Source: an uncultured delta proteobacterium (GTDB lineage: Bacteria; Myxococcota_A; Polyangia; Polyangiales; Polyangiaceae). From it: 46,201 nt of DNA. A program made the translations under genes and the position numbers. Within the stretch, counting starts at the first letter, position 1, and each line of letters opens with the position of its first letter. The notes beneath the pieces are model-generated. The model saw nothing but the letters and a program-made list of their open reading frames with translations, was not told the DNA's origin and did not search any database. Shown here piece by piece: positions 10,246 through 18,440 of the stretch. Location: positions 1 to 46,201 of the forward strand of contig CAITIQ010000335.1 in assembly GCA_903892415.1 (NCBI GenBank), in the 5' to 3' direction.

Positions 10246-11471
10246 GTTTGTGGCAAAGATTCAAGGCCAAGCTCATTGCTGATCCCGAGCCCTCTCCGAC
10301 TTCCGCCGCCGAGCCGGTGGCCGCTGTTGCGACCGATCTGCCGGTGCTGGCGAAGTCGACGGAGATCTCCGCACGCAGACTAGACCCCGCCGTGATCGAG
10401 CAGGAACTCGAGCGTGTACGCGGAACTGCGGAAGAACGTGCGTTCCTTGCCGCCGCGCTCAATCAGCAGTTAGCCGAGCCTGTTGCGTTGAAAGTTGCTC
10501 GTGCGCTCGCAGAGCGCGGAGAGGCTGAGCGAGCCGTACGGTTGCTCGAGACGAACAGGTCTCCAGAGAACTTGCTTCTGTTAGCCGAATTGGTAGCCGA
10601 GTCCGGCGACTACGCGCGCGCGCTGGCGACGCTCGAGCGGGTCCTCGCTCACGACTTAGGCGCTCACGGGGCCTGGGAGCGCCATGCCCACTGGAGCCGT
10701 TTGCTAGGAGCGCACCGACTCGAGCGCACGCGGCGCAGAGCTGAAGTAACGGTTGCAACCGCCGCGCCCGAAACCGCTACTGTCACGATTCTTCGCGAGG
10801 TCGCTCGTGGGGGCGCTGGCACGGTTTACGAGGCCCGGGACGACGTGTTGCAGCGCCGCGTTGCCTTCAAAGTGTTCCACCGCAGGGCTGACGACGCCGA
10901 GGTTCTCAAAACCGAAGTGGCAATGGCTGGTCTACTCGGCCCGCGTTGTGCCGTTCGGGTGTTTGACGCTGACCCGGCGCAGGGATGGGTAACGATGGAG
11001 TGGGTCCAGCTCGGTTCTTTGCGAGATTGGGTGAGCAAATGCCGCAATGACGCCAAGTCGCTCGGTGGTGAGGTTTGGCCGTGGCTCGTGCCGCTCGCGC
11101 GAGCCCTCGCTGCACTCCACGACCATGGGTTTGTTCACGGCGACCTCAAGCCAGGCAATATTCTGCTTCGTCACCTTGGCGAACCGGTGTTGACTGACTT
11201 TGGTTTGGCGCGTCGCGAAGGGGAGACGCAGGCGGGAGGGAGCGCGGCCTATTTGTCGCCAGAACGTATCGCGGGCGCCCCCACCTCCTTTGCTGACGAC
11301 GTGTATGCCTTTGGACGAGTGATCGAGGAGGCACTGACCGCCCACAATCTCGACGAAATCTCCAGCCCGTGGCCCCAGAGCGTGTCCGCCATTGCAACGG
11401 CGTGCTTGGCGAAAAAAAACGAGCGGATCCCGAGCGCGAGAAAACTGGTCGAGCTTCTCGCGCGGACGTAG
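10242..11471 (+). CDS. Ser/Thr protein kinase, non-RD type, with N-terminal helical repeats
   Basis: A 409-aa Hanks-type kinase with reversed layout: residues 1-170 are helical/TPR-like and the kinase domain is C-terminal (about 182-405). Catalytic residues are present: VAFK Lys210, catalytic loop HGDLKPGN at 299-306 and DFG 319-321. The HRD Arg is Gly (HGD), so it is a non-RD kinase, expected not to need activation-loop phosphorylation. The APE motif reads SPE. The glycine loop is short (REVARGGAGTVYEA). No membrane segment is seen, unlike the other two kinases in the window. The start MSLWQRFKAKL resembles that of the FHA protein it overlaps by 4 nt. A dedicated kinase-reader pair is the natural inference. 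Confidence 0.9.
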   Translation: MSLWQRFKAKLIADPEPSPTSAAEPVAAVATDLPVLAKSTEISARRLDPAVIEQELERVRGTAEERAFLAAALNQQLAEPVALKVARALAERGEAERAVRLLETNRSPENLLLLAELVAESGDYARALATLERVLAHDLGAHGAWERHAHWSRLLGAHRLERTRRRAEVTVATAAPETATVTILREVARGGAGTVYEARDDVLQRRVAFKVFHRRADDAEVLKTEVAMAGLLGPRCAVRVFDADPAQGWVTMEWVQLGSLRDWVSKCRNDAKSLGGEVWPWLVPLARALAALHDHGFVHGDLKPGNILLRHLGEPVLTDFGLARREGETQAGGSAAYLSPERIAGAPTSFADDVYAFGRVIEEALTAHNLDEISSPWPQSVSAIATACLAKKNERIPSARKLVELLART

Positions 11472-11484
11472 TAGGGCGCTGTGC

Positions 11485-11766
11485 ATGGTCTTGAGGTCGA
11501 CGCTGCGTCTGTTTGCGCTCACCTGCGGAATTCTTGCGTGCGGGTGCGGGTCGACCTGCGACGATCTGATCTCTATCTTGGCCGACTGTGTGGGTGACAT
11601 TGGTGCAACCGAAACCAATGACACAAGCAACGAGCGGACCAACGATGTCTGCGACGCCGACGAGGAAGCATGCGCTTCCTGCATCCTCGCCTCAAAAAAG
11701 GACTTGTGCACTGAGTACGGTGCCGCCCTTGCGGAGTGTCGAGGGACGGGGGAGTGCGCTCCTTGA
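11485..11766 (+). CDS. Small Cys-rich lipoprotein, copy 1
   Basis: A 93-aa exported protein. Residues 1-19 are a signal sequence with a lipobox-like end (GILAC), followed by CGSTC and then regularly spaced Cys in an acidic chain: ADC, VCDAD, ACASC, LCTEY, AEC, GEC. The function is unknown. I chose the ATG at 11485 because it starts exactly at the signal sequence; longer in-frame starts run back into the kinase gene. It lies 13 bp after the kinase and 73 bp before a second small lipoprotein of the same layout. Confidence 0.68.
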   Translation: MVLRSTLRLFALTCGILACGCGSTCDDLISILADCVGDIGATETNDTSNERTNDVCDADEEACASCILASKKDLCTEYGAALAECRGTGECAP

Positions 11767-11839
11767 CGCAAAAGCACTGCAGACGCTGGCTGCGGAATTT
11801 CCCGCGGCAAGCGGACCCTTTCTGATAAAAGTTCCGCCC

Positions 11840-12154
11840 ATGGGCCGCATTGCTACGAGGTTTGCTTCGGAACTCTTGCAAGGAGTGAAATCGCGGGCGT
11901 TAGGTGCACTCCCACTGTTACTGGGACTCGCTGGTTGTGGCACCGTTTGCGACGAAGTCGTTGATGAAGCGGAGGCCAACGGGTGTGCGCTGAGTCCCAG
12001 CGGTAGCGAGGAGACTGCAGTGTCGCAAGAGTGCGAAGGCGAGCTTGAACGACGAGCAATCTGTATGCTCGACCTTACGGACAACGTGTGCGCCGTTACC
12101 GAAGCCGAACAGGCTGACCTCGAGGCTTGCTACGCCGCCGAGCCCCTCGAGTAG
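11840..12154 (+). CDS. Small Cys-rich lipoprotein, copy 2
   Basis: A 104-aa exported lipoprotein. A basic N-terminus (MGRIATRF), a hydrophobic stretch and a clear lipobox LAGC are followed by GTVCDEVVDEA. That segment lines up with STCDDLISILA in the preceding small lipoprotein. Later Cys in ECEGEL, ICMLD, VCAV and ACYA give the same even spacing, so the two look like diverged tandem paralogues. The chain is strongly acidic. The ATG at 11840 is favoured because it begins the signal sequence. The partner is unknown; position suggests a link with the FHA/kinase pair upstream and the caspase-like protein downstream. Confidence 0.7.
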   Translation: MGRIATRFASELLQGVKSRALGALPLLLGLAGCGTVCDEVVDEAEANGCALSPSGSEETAVSQECEGELERRAICMLDLTDNVCAVTEAEQADLEACYAAEPLE

Positions 12155-12180
12155 TGGTTGCAACAGAGCAAGACGAATTC

Positions 12181-14967
12181 ATGGGCGAGAAACTGAAAAC
12201 CTCGCGCGTTGCGCTTGTGGCGTTCCCTTCTCCACAAGCGGGAAGTGTCAATCCAGCGAGCGAGGATGCCCGGCTTGTCGCCGCGGTAATCGGGTCTTCG
12301 CGGTTGGGCTTCTCTGTGCTCCAGTTGGATTGCACTGAGGACCTTGCGGGGCAAGTCGAGGATGCTCTCGCGCCGTTAGCGCCGCCTCGCGAGTTGATGC
12401 TCTTCGTCTCTGCGCGCACGACCGCGATCGGTGGTGAGGTCGTACTGATTCTCGACGAGTCAGCGCCAGACCTGGTGGATTCCTTGTCGGATGTGATGTT
12501 GGCGCTGCTCGACAAGCAGGCGGCGTTACCTCCGTTGATACTTCTCGATTTGCGTTGTTCAAGGGACGAGGTGCCAGCGGATTTGGCAAGGCTCGCCCTC
12601 ACTGCAGGTCAAGTCGATGGCGTGGTTGTGATCGCCTTCGTTGGCTTTGGCGATGGTGCACAGCCCTCTCCGCTGACTGCCGCGTTGCTTAGTGAGATCG
12701 CGGCAGCTGGAGTGGCGGCGATGACCGCCGACGATCTGGTGTTTAATCTGCGCAGGCGTTTCGCTGGCGCGAGCAACGGCGCCCTCGCTTGTTCGGCGCC
12801 ACCCGACGGTTTCGTGTTCTTGCCCAAGGTTGTTGCCGCTCCTGCGGAGCACAGCGAGCCAGAAGACAGCGAGGGGGGAGAGGTGCGGATCACCCTATCC
12901 GGCCGTGACACGGTGGTTGAGGCGCCGGCCGTGATTCCCGACCCACCAGCTTCGCGGCGCGCAGGTTCTCAGTCCGTCGTGGAGGAAGCCCTTTCGCTGG
13001 CTAGTGAGGGGGCTGATGAAGCTGCGCTTGCGAAGTTGCGCAAGGCGCTATCCCTGGTTGGCCCGAAGACAAGCGGTGCCTCTGCTGAAAACAGCGAACG
13101 CGCGCTTATCCATTTGAGGGTAGGGGAGCTCTTTGTCCGTCAGGGGCGCGCCAAAGAAGCGATTGCAAGCCTTGAGAAGGCCCTCGAGGTCGATCCAAAT
13201 TTGCAAGAGGCACAGCAAGTCCTACGCATGCTTCACACGTTGCACACCAACGTTGGTGACCGACGTGCGGTCAATCTTGTGGAAGAGCGCCTGCTGGCAA
13301 ACCTCACCAGCGATGCCGAGCGCGCCAGCCTTTTGGTGCTGTTTGGGCAATCGTGGTTGCGTGATTTTTCGGACCCCCTTCGCGCACGGGAGCGGCTTGA
13401 GCACGCTGTCACGCTAGAGCCATTCGACCGGCACGCGTTGGAGTTGTTGGTGGAACTAGCTGAGAACGAGCGACGAGTCGAAGACTCACTCGAGCTGCGC
13501 AAGCGTCTCGCCCAGACCATCGAAGCGCCAAGCCAACGAGCCTCTCGGTTCAACGCACTCGCCGAGGAGATGATTGACCGCAAGCGTGAGGACGAGGCCC
13601 TCGACCTGCTCGAGCGGGCGCTCGACGCTCATCCCGGAACTCTGCAGCCGCTGGCTCGCTTGAGCGCGCTCTTGAGCGAACGTCAGGAGTGGGCAGAGCT
13701 CGAGGGGGCCTATCGTCGGATGCTCGACCGCGCCGTCTTGCTCGAAGACGCTGAGCTTTCTGGGAGGCTGCAGCACGAGCTTCATCGACGACTGGCCATC
13801 CTGCTCTCCGAGCATCTCGAGGATCACGCAGGGGCGCTTACAGAGGCCGAAACCGCGGTGTCTCTGGCGCCCGCCGATGAGGGATCGCTGCGGACCTTGG
13901 CCCAAGTTGCAGAGCAGTCGGGCGCGTTTTCGATCATGGAGCGCGCTCTGTGCGACGTGATTGCATTGAACCCACGAGACCTTTCGGTGCACAGGCGCCT
14001 GTTTGACGCGTTCGTGAAGCAAGACCGGGTGGAGCGGGCCTACGCAGCTGCCTCGGTGCTGATGTCCGAGGGAGCCGCCGGCGACCGGGAACGAGCGATT
14101 CTGGGCGCCTCTCGCGAGGAGCTTTCGGCGCGCCCAGTTGGTAGTCTTCCGGGGCGGGCCCACGACACGCTCCGCCGCAGCCTCGTGCCTGCGTCCGACT
14201 CTTCGGGCATCGACCGAACCGCACGGGTGTTTCGTGCCGCAGATCGGTCCCTTGCCAAGGCCCTGTGCGGGCTCGCACAGCGTGCCGGGCGCCTCGCACC
14301 GTTGAGCGAGTCTTCACGTGTGGATCCAGAGACCTCAACCGTTAGCGCCGCTCGTTCGCTTGTGTGGGCTGCTCGCGCGCTTTCCGCCTCGCTGCCCTCT
14401 GTGTATCTGGAGGATGCGAGTGAAGAGGGCATGACGGCGGTTTTGCGAGAGCAACCCGTGACGGTGGTTGGCGCTCAAGCTCTCCGAGGCAAGTCGCTGG
14501 CCGAGCTTAGCTTCCTTGCTGGGTGGAACATTGCTGGCCACATGCCGGAGCATCGTTTGATAAGGCTCTCGTCGAGTGTTGATGATCTCGCTGCTTGCTT
14601 CATCACCGCAGTTCGGCGAGTTGCACCGGATACCGTTGCCCCACCGGCCCTACAATCGCTCGTGGACCTGCTGAGTCCGGCGTTCAGCCTCGAGGTTCGC
14701 GAGGCGGAGGATAGCGAACTCGAGGCAGCCGTCTTTGCGTTCGACCAAGGCGGTGGTCGAGTGGATCTCGCTGAGTATGCGCGCGCAGTGGATCGGGCGT
14801 GTCTACGGGCTGGCTTGTTGCTCGCTGGTGACCTTGAGGCGGCTCGCCGTTGTCTTCCGCTCTTGTCAAAAGGCGCGCTCTCGCTTGCGGAACGTGAGGC
14901 TGAACTGATTGCCTTCACGGTGTCAGGGATTGCAGCCGAGCTCCGTGACCAGTTGTCTGTCGCCTGA
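12181..14967 (+). CDS. Large TPR protein with degenerate caspase-like N-terminal domain
   Basis: A 928-aa cytoplasmic protein. Residues 1-215 look like a caspase/peptidase C14 fold: strand RVALVAF, a helix with ASEDARLVAAVI, LGFSVLQLD, strand ELMLFVSAR, strand PLILLDLRCSR, and a late SPLTAALLSEI / TADDLVFNLRRR pair. The catalytic His-Gly is replaced by SARTTAIGG, and Cys126 is one position off the usual DxC. If this is a caspase fold it is probably a pseudo-enzyme. Residues 220-265 are a disordered acidic linker. From about 270 to 640 there are many TPR-type repeats (for example GRAKEAIASLEKALEVDP). The last 280 residues are a helical domain I cannot name. I chose the ATG at 12181; the upstream in-frame TTG would overlap the lipoprotein gene. 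Confidence 0.82.
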   Translation: MGEKLKTSRVALVAFPSPQAGSVNPASEDARLVAAVIGSSRLGFSVLQLDCTEDLAGQVEDALAPLAPPRELMLFVSARTTAIGGEVVLILDESAPDLVDSLSDVMLALLDKQAALPPLILLDLRCSRDEVPADLARLALTAGQVDGVVVIAFVGFGDGAQPSPLTAALLSEIAAAGVAAMTADDLVFNLRRRFAGASNGALACSAPPDGFVFLPKVVAAPAEHSEPEDSEGGEVRITLSGRDTVVEAPAVIPDPPASRRAGSQSVVEEALSLASEGADEAALAKLRKALSLVGPKTSGASAENSERALIHLRVGELFVRQGRAKEAIASLEKALEVDPNLQEAQQVLRMLHTLHTNVGDRRAVNLVEERLLANLTSDAERASLLVLFGQSWLRDFSDPLRARERLEHAVTLEPFDRHALELLVELAENERRVEDSLELRKRLAQTIEAPSQRASRFNALAEEMIDRKREDEALDLLERALDAHPGTLQPLARLSALLSERQEWAELEGAYRRMLDRAVLLEDAELSGRLQHELHRRLAILLSEHLEDHAGALTEAETAVSLAPADEGSLRTLAQVAEQSGAFSIMERALCDVIALNPRDLSVHRRLFDAFVKQDRVERAYAAASVLMSEGAAGDRERAILGASREELSARPVGSLPGRAHDTLRRSLVPASDSSGIDRTARVFRAADRSLAKALCGLAQRAGRLAPLSESSRVDPETSTVSAARSLVWAARALSASLPSVYLEDASEEGMTAVLREQPVTVVGAQALRGKSLAELSFLAGWNIAGHMPEHRLIRLSSSVDDLAACFITAVRRVAPDTVAPPALQSLVDLLSPAFSLEVREAEDSELEAAVFAFDQGGGRVDLAEYARAVDRACLRAGLLLAGDLEAARRCLPLLSKGALSLAEREAELIAFTVSGIAAELRDQLSVA

Positions 14968-14994
14968 GTTCGACCTCGGTTCTTGTTGCCAACA

Positions 14995-15035
14995 AAACGA
15001 AAAGAGCCGGTTCAATTGAACCGGCTCTTTCGTTT
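14995..15035. terminator. Strong bidirectional intrinsic terminator
   Basis: The core 15001-15030 is a perfect 30-nt palindrome. AAAGAGCCGG pairs with CCGGCTCTTT and the inner TTC pairs with GAA around a 4-nt loop. The arms extend with A-rich and T-rich flanks (AAACG / CGTTT) on either side, giving a U-tract in both directions. It ends the plus-strand FHA/kinase/TPR block and the minus-strand PPC lipoprotein. Confidence 0.92.
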
Positions 15036-15075
15036 GAGCGGAGCCGCTCAGCGCGGCTCCACTTCGGTCAACAAC

Positions 15076-16578
15076 TCATGGCATGGACGGGGCGCCGAAG
15101 GCGAACCCACAGCGGTAGTAGTTGCCCGCAACAGCTGCGTCCTGGGCGGTCTTGTCGATCTTCACGACAACGGTATTGAGGCCGGTGACATCGACGTTCT
15201 CGATGAAGAGGCCACCGGTGATCGCCGCGGTCTCGGTGTCCATCGCGATCGTCGCTGCACCGTCGAGCACGGTGGCGCGAACGGTCGCGCCGGAGCCGCT
15301 GCGCAAGCCGCCGCAAGCGACGAAGAGCGCCTCGCCCTCGACCTGGAGCAAGAAGTGATCGGCGTCAGCGTCCGGGAGGTCCCCCTCGACGAAGTTGCTG
15401 AAGAAGTCGCCGTTCGCCACGGAGGTCAGCGCTTCGGGCGTTCCAACTGCGTTGTTCATCGCCTCTTGCGTCTCGAGCGGGTTCCCGCCGCCGATGCTGT
15501 GCAGCATGAAGTAGAAGGGCGAGGTCCCGCCCATTGCGTTGCCGCCCTGGTCGATCGTGATCAGGTACTCCTGGGGAGCCAGCGTGAGCGGGAAGGTGAG
15601 CTCGGCGCGGTCGGTCGAGTCATCCTCGTTGCTGAGGTCGAAGCGGGCGATGACGGCGTTGGACGTAGCGTTAAGAACCGAAATGACGCCGGGGTTCTTG
15701 GTGGAACCGTTGCCGTTCGTGCCGGGGGGCGGAATGATGATGCGGCCGCTCGGACGCGAGAGCGGATCCACCTCGAGGTTGGCGGGCACCGTGAGCTTGA
15801 CTGCGTCCACCGTGTCGGCGTTGCTCCAGTCACCGAAGTTTACGCTGAGGAAGTAGTTGTTCGGGTCGGCCGCGGAAACGGCCTCGTACTCCATGACGGA
15901 AGCATTCGCGAGCGTGCTGTTCGGCTCTGCAGCCTCTGCAATTATGCTGTTGTCTTCGGGATTGAGCTCCGACACGCTGATCGCGTAAGCGGTCTCGGTG
16001 ATGTCGTTGTAGTAAGCGCGCTCGTCGGGGCAATCGACCGCGTTGCAGAACTCCTCGATCGTGATGAAGTACTCACCGGCCTCGAGGATGGTGTTCACCG
16101 AGGAGTCCTGTGAGTTGCGCGGGTACGGATCGTCATTGGCCGCAACCTGCTGCATAGCGCTGTTGTAGACCTTGATGACGGTGTCCATGTAGCCGGGGGC
16201 GAACTCGTCCTCCGTGGGCTTTGCATCGGCGCGAATCAAGTAGGCTCCGGCAACGGCCGTGAACTTGAAGAAGTCGATATCGGTCGCCGGGTCTTCCAGG
16301 TCGTCCTGCACGAAGATGAAGCCGTCGCCCGCTTCGAACTCTCCGGCCTCGGCGAAGCTGTCGTTGCCGTCCCCGGGGGCTCCGCCGGAGCCACCGCCGC
16401 CAACCGTGGGGCCACCAGGTCCTCCGCCGGTCGAGGGGTCACCGCCCGTTCCGCCGTTTCCACCATCATTGCCGCCCGTTCCACCGCCAGCACCACCATT
16501 GCCGCTGTCACCGCAAGCGACGACCATCGAGAACGAAAGGGCAAGAACGACGGAACTCGAAAGGAAATAAGACTTCAC
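15076..16578 (-). CDS. Secreted lipoprotein with PPC-type repeats
   Basis: A 500-aa cell-envelope lipoprotein. Its hydrophobic leader ends in the lipobox VVAC, followed by a long Gly/Asp/Thr linker to about residue 70. The first repeat is a bacterial pre-peptidase C-terminal (PPC) domain: DIDFFKFTA, MDTVIKVYN, VAANDD, AGEYFITIEE. Two looser beta-sandwich repeats follow, recognised by LAPQEYLITIDQGG and DADADHFLLQVEG. There is no catalytic domain. The start is GTG at 16576-16578 with GGAGG 5 nt upstream; longer in-frame starts are unlikely. PPC domains usually sit on secreted peptidases; a free-standing lipidated form suggests a surface binding role, which is inference. It probably has its own promoter, since 145 bp separate it from the dehydrogenase gene upstream. 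Confidence 0.85.
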   Translation of the reverse strand: MKSYFLSSSVVLALSFSMVVACGDSGNGGAGGGTGGNDGGNGGTGGDPSTGGGPGGPTVGGGGSGGAPGDGNDSFAEAGEFEAGDGFIFVQDDLEDPATDIDFFKFTAVAGAYLIRADAKPTEDEFAPGYMDTVIKVYNSAMQQVAANDDPYPRNSQDSSVNTILEAGEYFITIEEFCNAVDCPDERAYYNDITETAYAISVSELNPEDNSIIAEAAEPNSTLANASVMEYEAVSAADPNNYFLSVNFGDWSNADTVDAVKLTVPANLEVDPLSRPSGRIIIPPPGTNGNGSTKNPGVISVLNATSNAVIARFDLSNEDDSTDRAELTFPLTLAPQEYLITIDQGGNAMGGTSPFYFMLHSIGGGNPLETQEAMNNAVGTPEALTSVANGDFFSNFVEGDLPDADADHFLLQVEGEALFVACGGLRSGSGATVRATVLDGAATIAMDTETAAITGGLFIENVDVTGLNTVVVKIDKTAQDAAVAGNYYRCGFAFGAPSMP

Positions 16579-16723
16579 AGTGCCTCCACAACGGTTGAAC
16601 AGCCAGAACTCGCCTCGGCAGGCGACGTCACGGCTTACAGTGTGGTTCGGCCGGAGACAAGGCCCACGTCGCGCATTCCGCCACAACGCCGGCCTAGCTC
16701 AAGTCAAGGCAAACGAGGATGAC

Positions 16724-18349
16724 TCACTCAGCCATCGAAGGGTAGGCGACGACCGCCGCCGGAACGTACGTCTCTTTGATCGCACGCGGGCTGATCCAAC
16801 GTTGAAGGTTAAGCGGGCTGCCTGCCTTATCGTTCGTGCCGGAGGCTCGGCCTCCGCCGAAAGGCTGCTGCGCAACCACTGCGCCGGTGGGCTTGTCGTT
16901 GATGTAGAAGTTGCCAGCGGCGTCTCGAAGTCGGTCCAGCGCTTTGTTCACGAACGTACGGTCATTGCTGAAAACGGCGCCGGTGAGCGCATAGGGGCTG
17001 CCTTGGTCGCAGAGAGATAGGGCCTCGTCCTCTTGGCCGTCTTCGTAGACGAACACCGTGAGCAGCGGCCCAAAAAATTCGTCTCGCATCAGCCGAGCGT
17101 TGGGGTCCGTGGTTACGACAACGGTGGGTTCGACGAAGAAGCCTTCGCTCGAGTTGCCACCTCCACCAACGAGCACCTCATACTGGGAGCCGGTTCGGGC
17201 CTCCTCTTGGACCGCCGAGAGTTTGTCGAACGAGCGTTGATCGATCACCGCGCCCATGAAGGTTCGGAAGTCGGTGACGTCTCCCATGCGCAGACTCTTC
17301 ACCTCAGCGGTCAGCCGCTCCGCCAGCTCTAGCCAAAGTGAACGCGGCACATACGCCCGCGACGCCGCAGAGCACTTCTGCCCTTGGAACTCGAAAGCCC
17401 CGCGCACGAGCGCTACAGCAAGCGCTTCGCGATCTGCGCTGGAGTGCGCGAAGACGAAGTCTTTCCCTCCCGTTTCACCAACCAGTCGCGGGTAACAGCG
17501 GTAGTTGTTCAGGTTGTTTCCAACCCGTTGCCAAAGCCCGCGAAACACCGACGTAGAGCCAGTGAAATGCAGTCCGCCAAAGCTCTCGTGGTCGAGCGCC
17601 GTGCCTACGAGCTCGGCCGCGTCTCCCTGCACGAGATTGATTACGCCATCGGGCAAGCCGGCCGCGCGGAAGAGCGTCATCACCTCGTGCGCACTTCGCA
17701 TGGCGAGTGGGCTGGGTTTCCAAACGACGGTGTTTCCAAGCATGGCGGGCGCCGAAGGCAGGTTCCCTGCGATTGCCGTGAAGTTGAAGGGCGTCACTGC
17801 CAATACAAAGCCGTCGAGGGGGCGCGCTTCGATCGTGTTCCACATGTTGCTGGCGGGGCCTGGCGCTTCCAACAAGTGCTGCGACCAGAAGGCGTTGAAG
17901 CGGAGAAAGTCGGCAAACTCACAAGCCGAATCGATTTCGGCTTGGTACACCGTCTTGCTTTGGCCAAGCATGGTGGAGGCGTTGAGCCGGTTGCGGAAGC
18001 TCGACGCTGCGAGCTCTCCAGCGCGCAAGAAGATGGCAGAGCGCGCCGCCTGACTCATGCGCGACCATTCGTATCGCGCTGCTTCTGCAGCGGAGATCGC
18101 TGCTAGCACGTGGTCTTTGTGACCATTGCTGAAGGTCCCCAGCGAGAGTCTGCGTTTGTGCGGACAACCGATGGCAGAGGCGTTGGCGGTATGAACCTCC
18201 TTGCCTCCGATCACCATCGGCACTTCGACTGGCGTTCCCTCCATTTCCGCAAGTGCGTGGCGCAGCTCATCGCGTTCACGACTTCCGGGAGCGTAGGTAC
18301 GGACCGGTTCATTGGCAGGGCGGGGAACCTGAGCGACGGATACGGGCAT
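16724..18349 (-). CDS. pruA: L-glutamate gamma-semialdehyde (P5C) dehydrogenase
   Basis: A 541-aa NAD-dependent aldehyde dehydrogenase that oxidises glutamate semialdehyde to glutamate, the second step of proline breakdown. The full ALDH fold is present: substrate/NAD loop TPFNFTAIAGN, GNTVVWKPS, FTGST, catalytic Glu292 in LVGETGGKD and nucleophile Cys326 in FQGQKCSAASR. The C-terminal EFFGPLLTVFVY and QQPFGGGRASGTNDKAG segments and the overall length fit the stand-alone P5C dehydrogenase (ALDH4/RocA-like) subfamily rather than the bifunctional PutA. No proline dehydrogenase gene is adjacent. I chose the ATG at 18347-18349; an upstream in-frame TTG would add 10 residues. It is divergent from the DUF2804 gene. 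Confidence 0.9.
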   Translation of the reverse strand: MPVSVAQVPRPANEPVRTYAPGSRERDELRHALAEMEGTPVEVPMVIGGKEVHTANASAIGCPHKRRLSLGTFSNGHKDHVLAAISAAEAARYEWSRMSQAARSAIFLRAGELAASSFRNRLNASTMLGQSKTVYQAEIDSACEFADFLRFNAFWSQHLLEAPGPASNMWNTIEARPLDGFVLAVTPFNFTAIAGNLPSAPAMLGNTVVWKPSPLAMRSAHEVMTLFRAAGLPDGVINLVQGDAAELVGTALDHESFGGLHFTGSTSVFRGLWQRVGNNLNNYRCYPRLVGETGGKDFVFAHSSADREALAVALVRGAFEFQGQKCSAASRAYVPRSLWLELAERLTAEVKSLRMGDVTDFRTFMGAVIDQRSFDKLSAVQEEARTGSQYEVLVGGGGNSSEGFFVEPTVVVTTDPNARLMRDEFFGPLLTVFVYEDGQEDEALSLCDQGSPYALTGAVFSNDRTFVNKALDRLRDAAGNFYINDKPTGAVVAQQPFGGGRASGTNDKAGSPLNLQRWISPRAIKETYVPAAVVAYPSMAE

Positions 18350-18440
18350 GGGCGCGCATTCTACGTGCTGTTCGGCCAAAGGGCTCTGCGTTCTGCACGA
18401 GCTACTGCGGGTAGCCTTCTCGCAGGATTGAAGGGGCCTG

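Noticed and set aside
14983..16113. 376-codon open frame on the plus strand
   Set aside because: Antisense to the PPC-repeat lipoprotein, which has a signal, lipobox and domain match; the antisense frame has Arg/Val/Asp-rich low-complexity sequence without a fold pattern.
18350..18440. Possible proline-responsive site or proline dehydrogenase fragment beside pruA
   Set aside because: The gap is short, has no coding remnant and no inverted repeat I could see.
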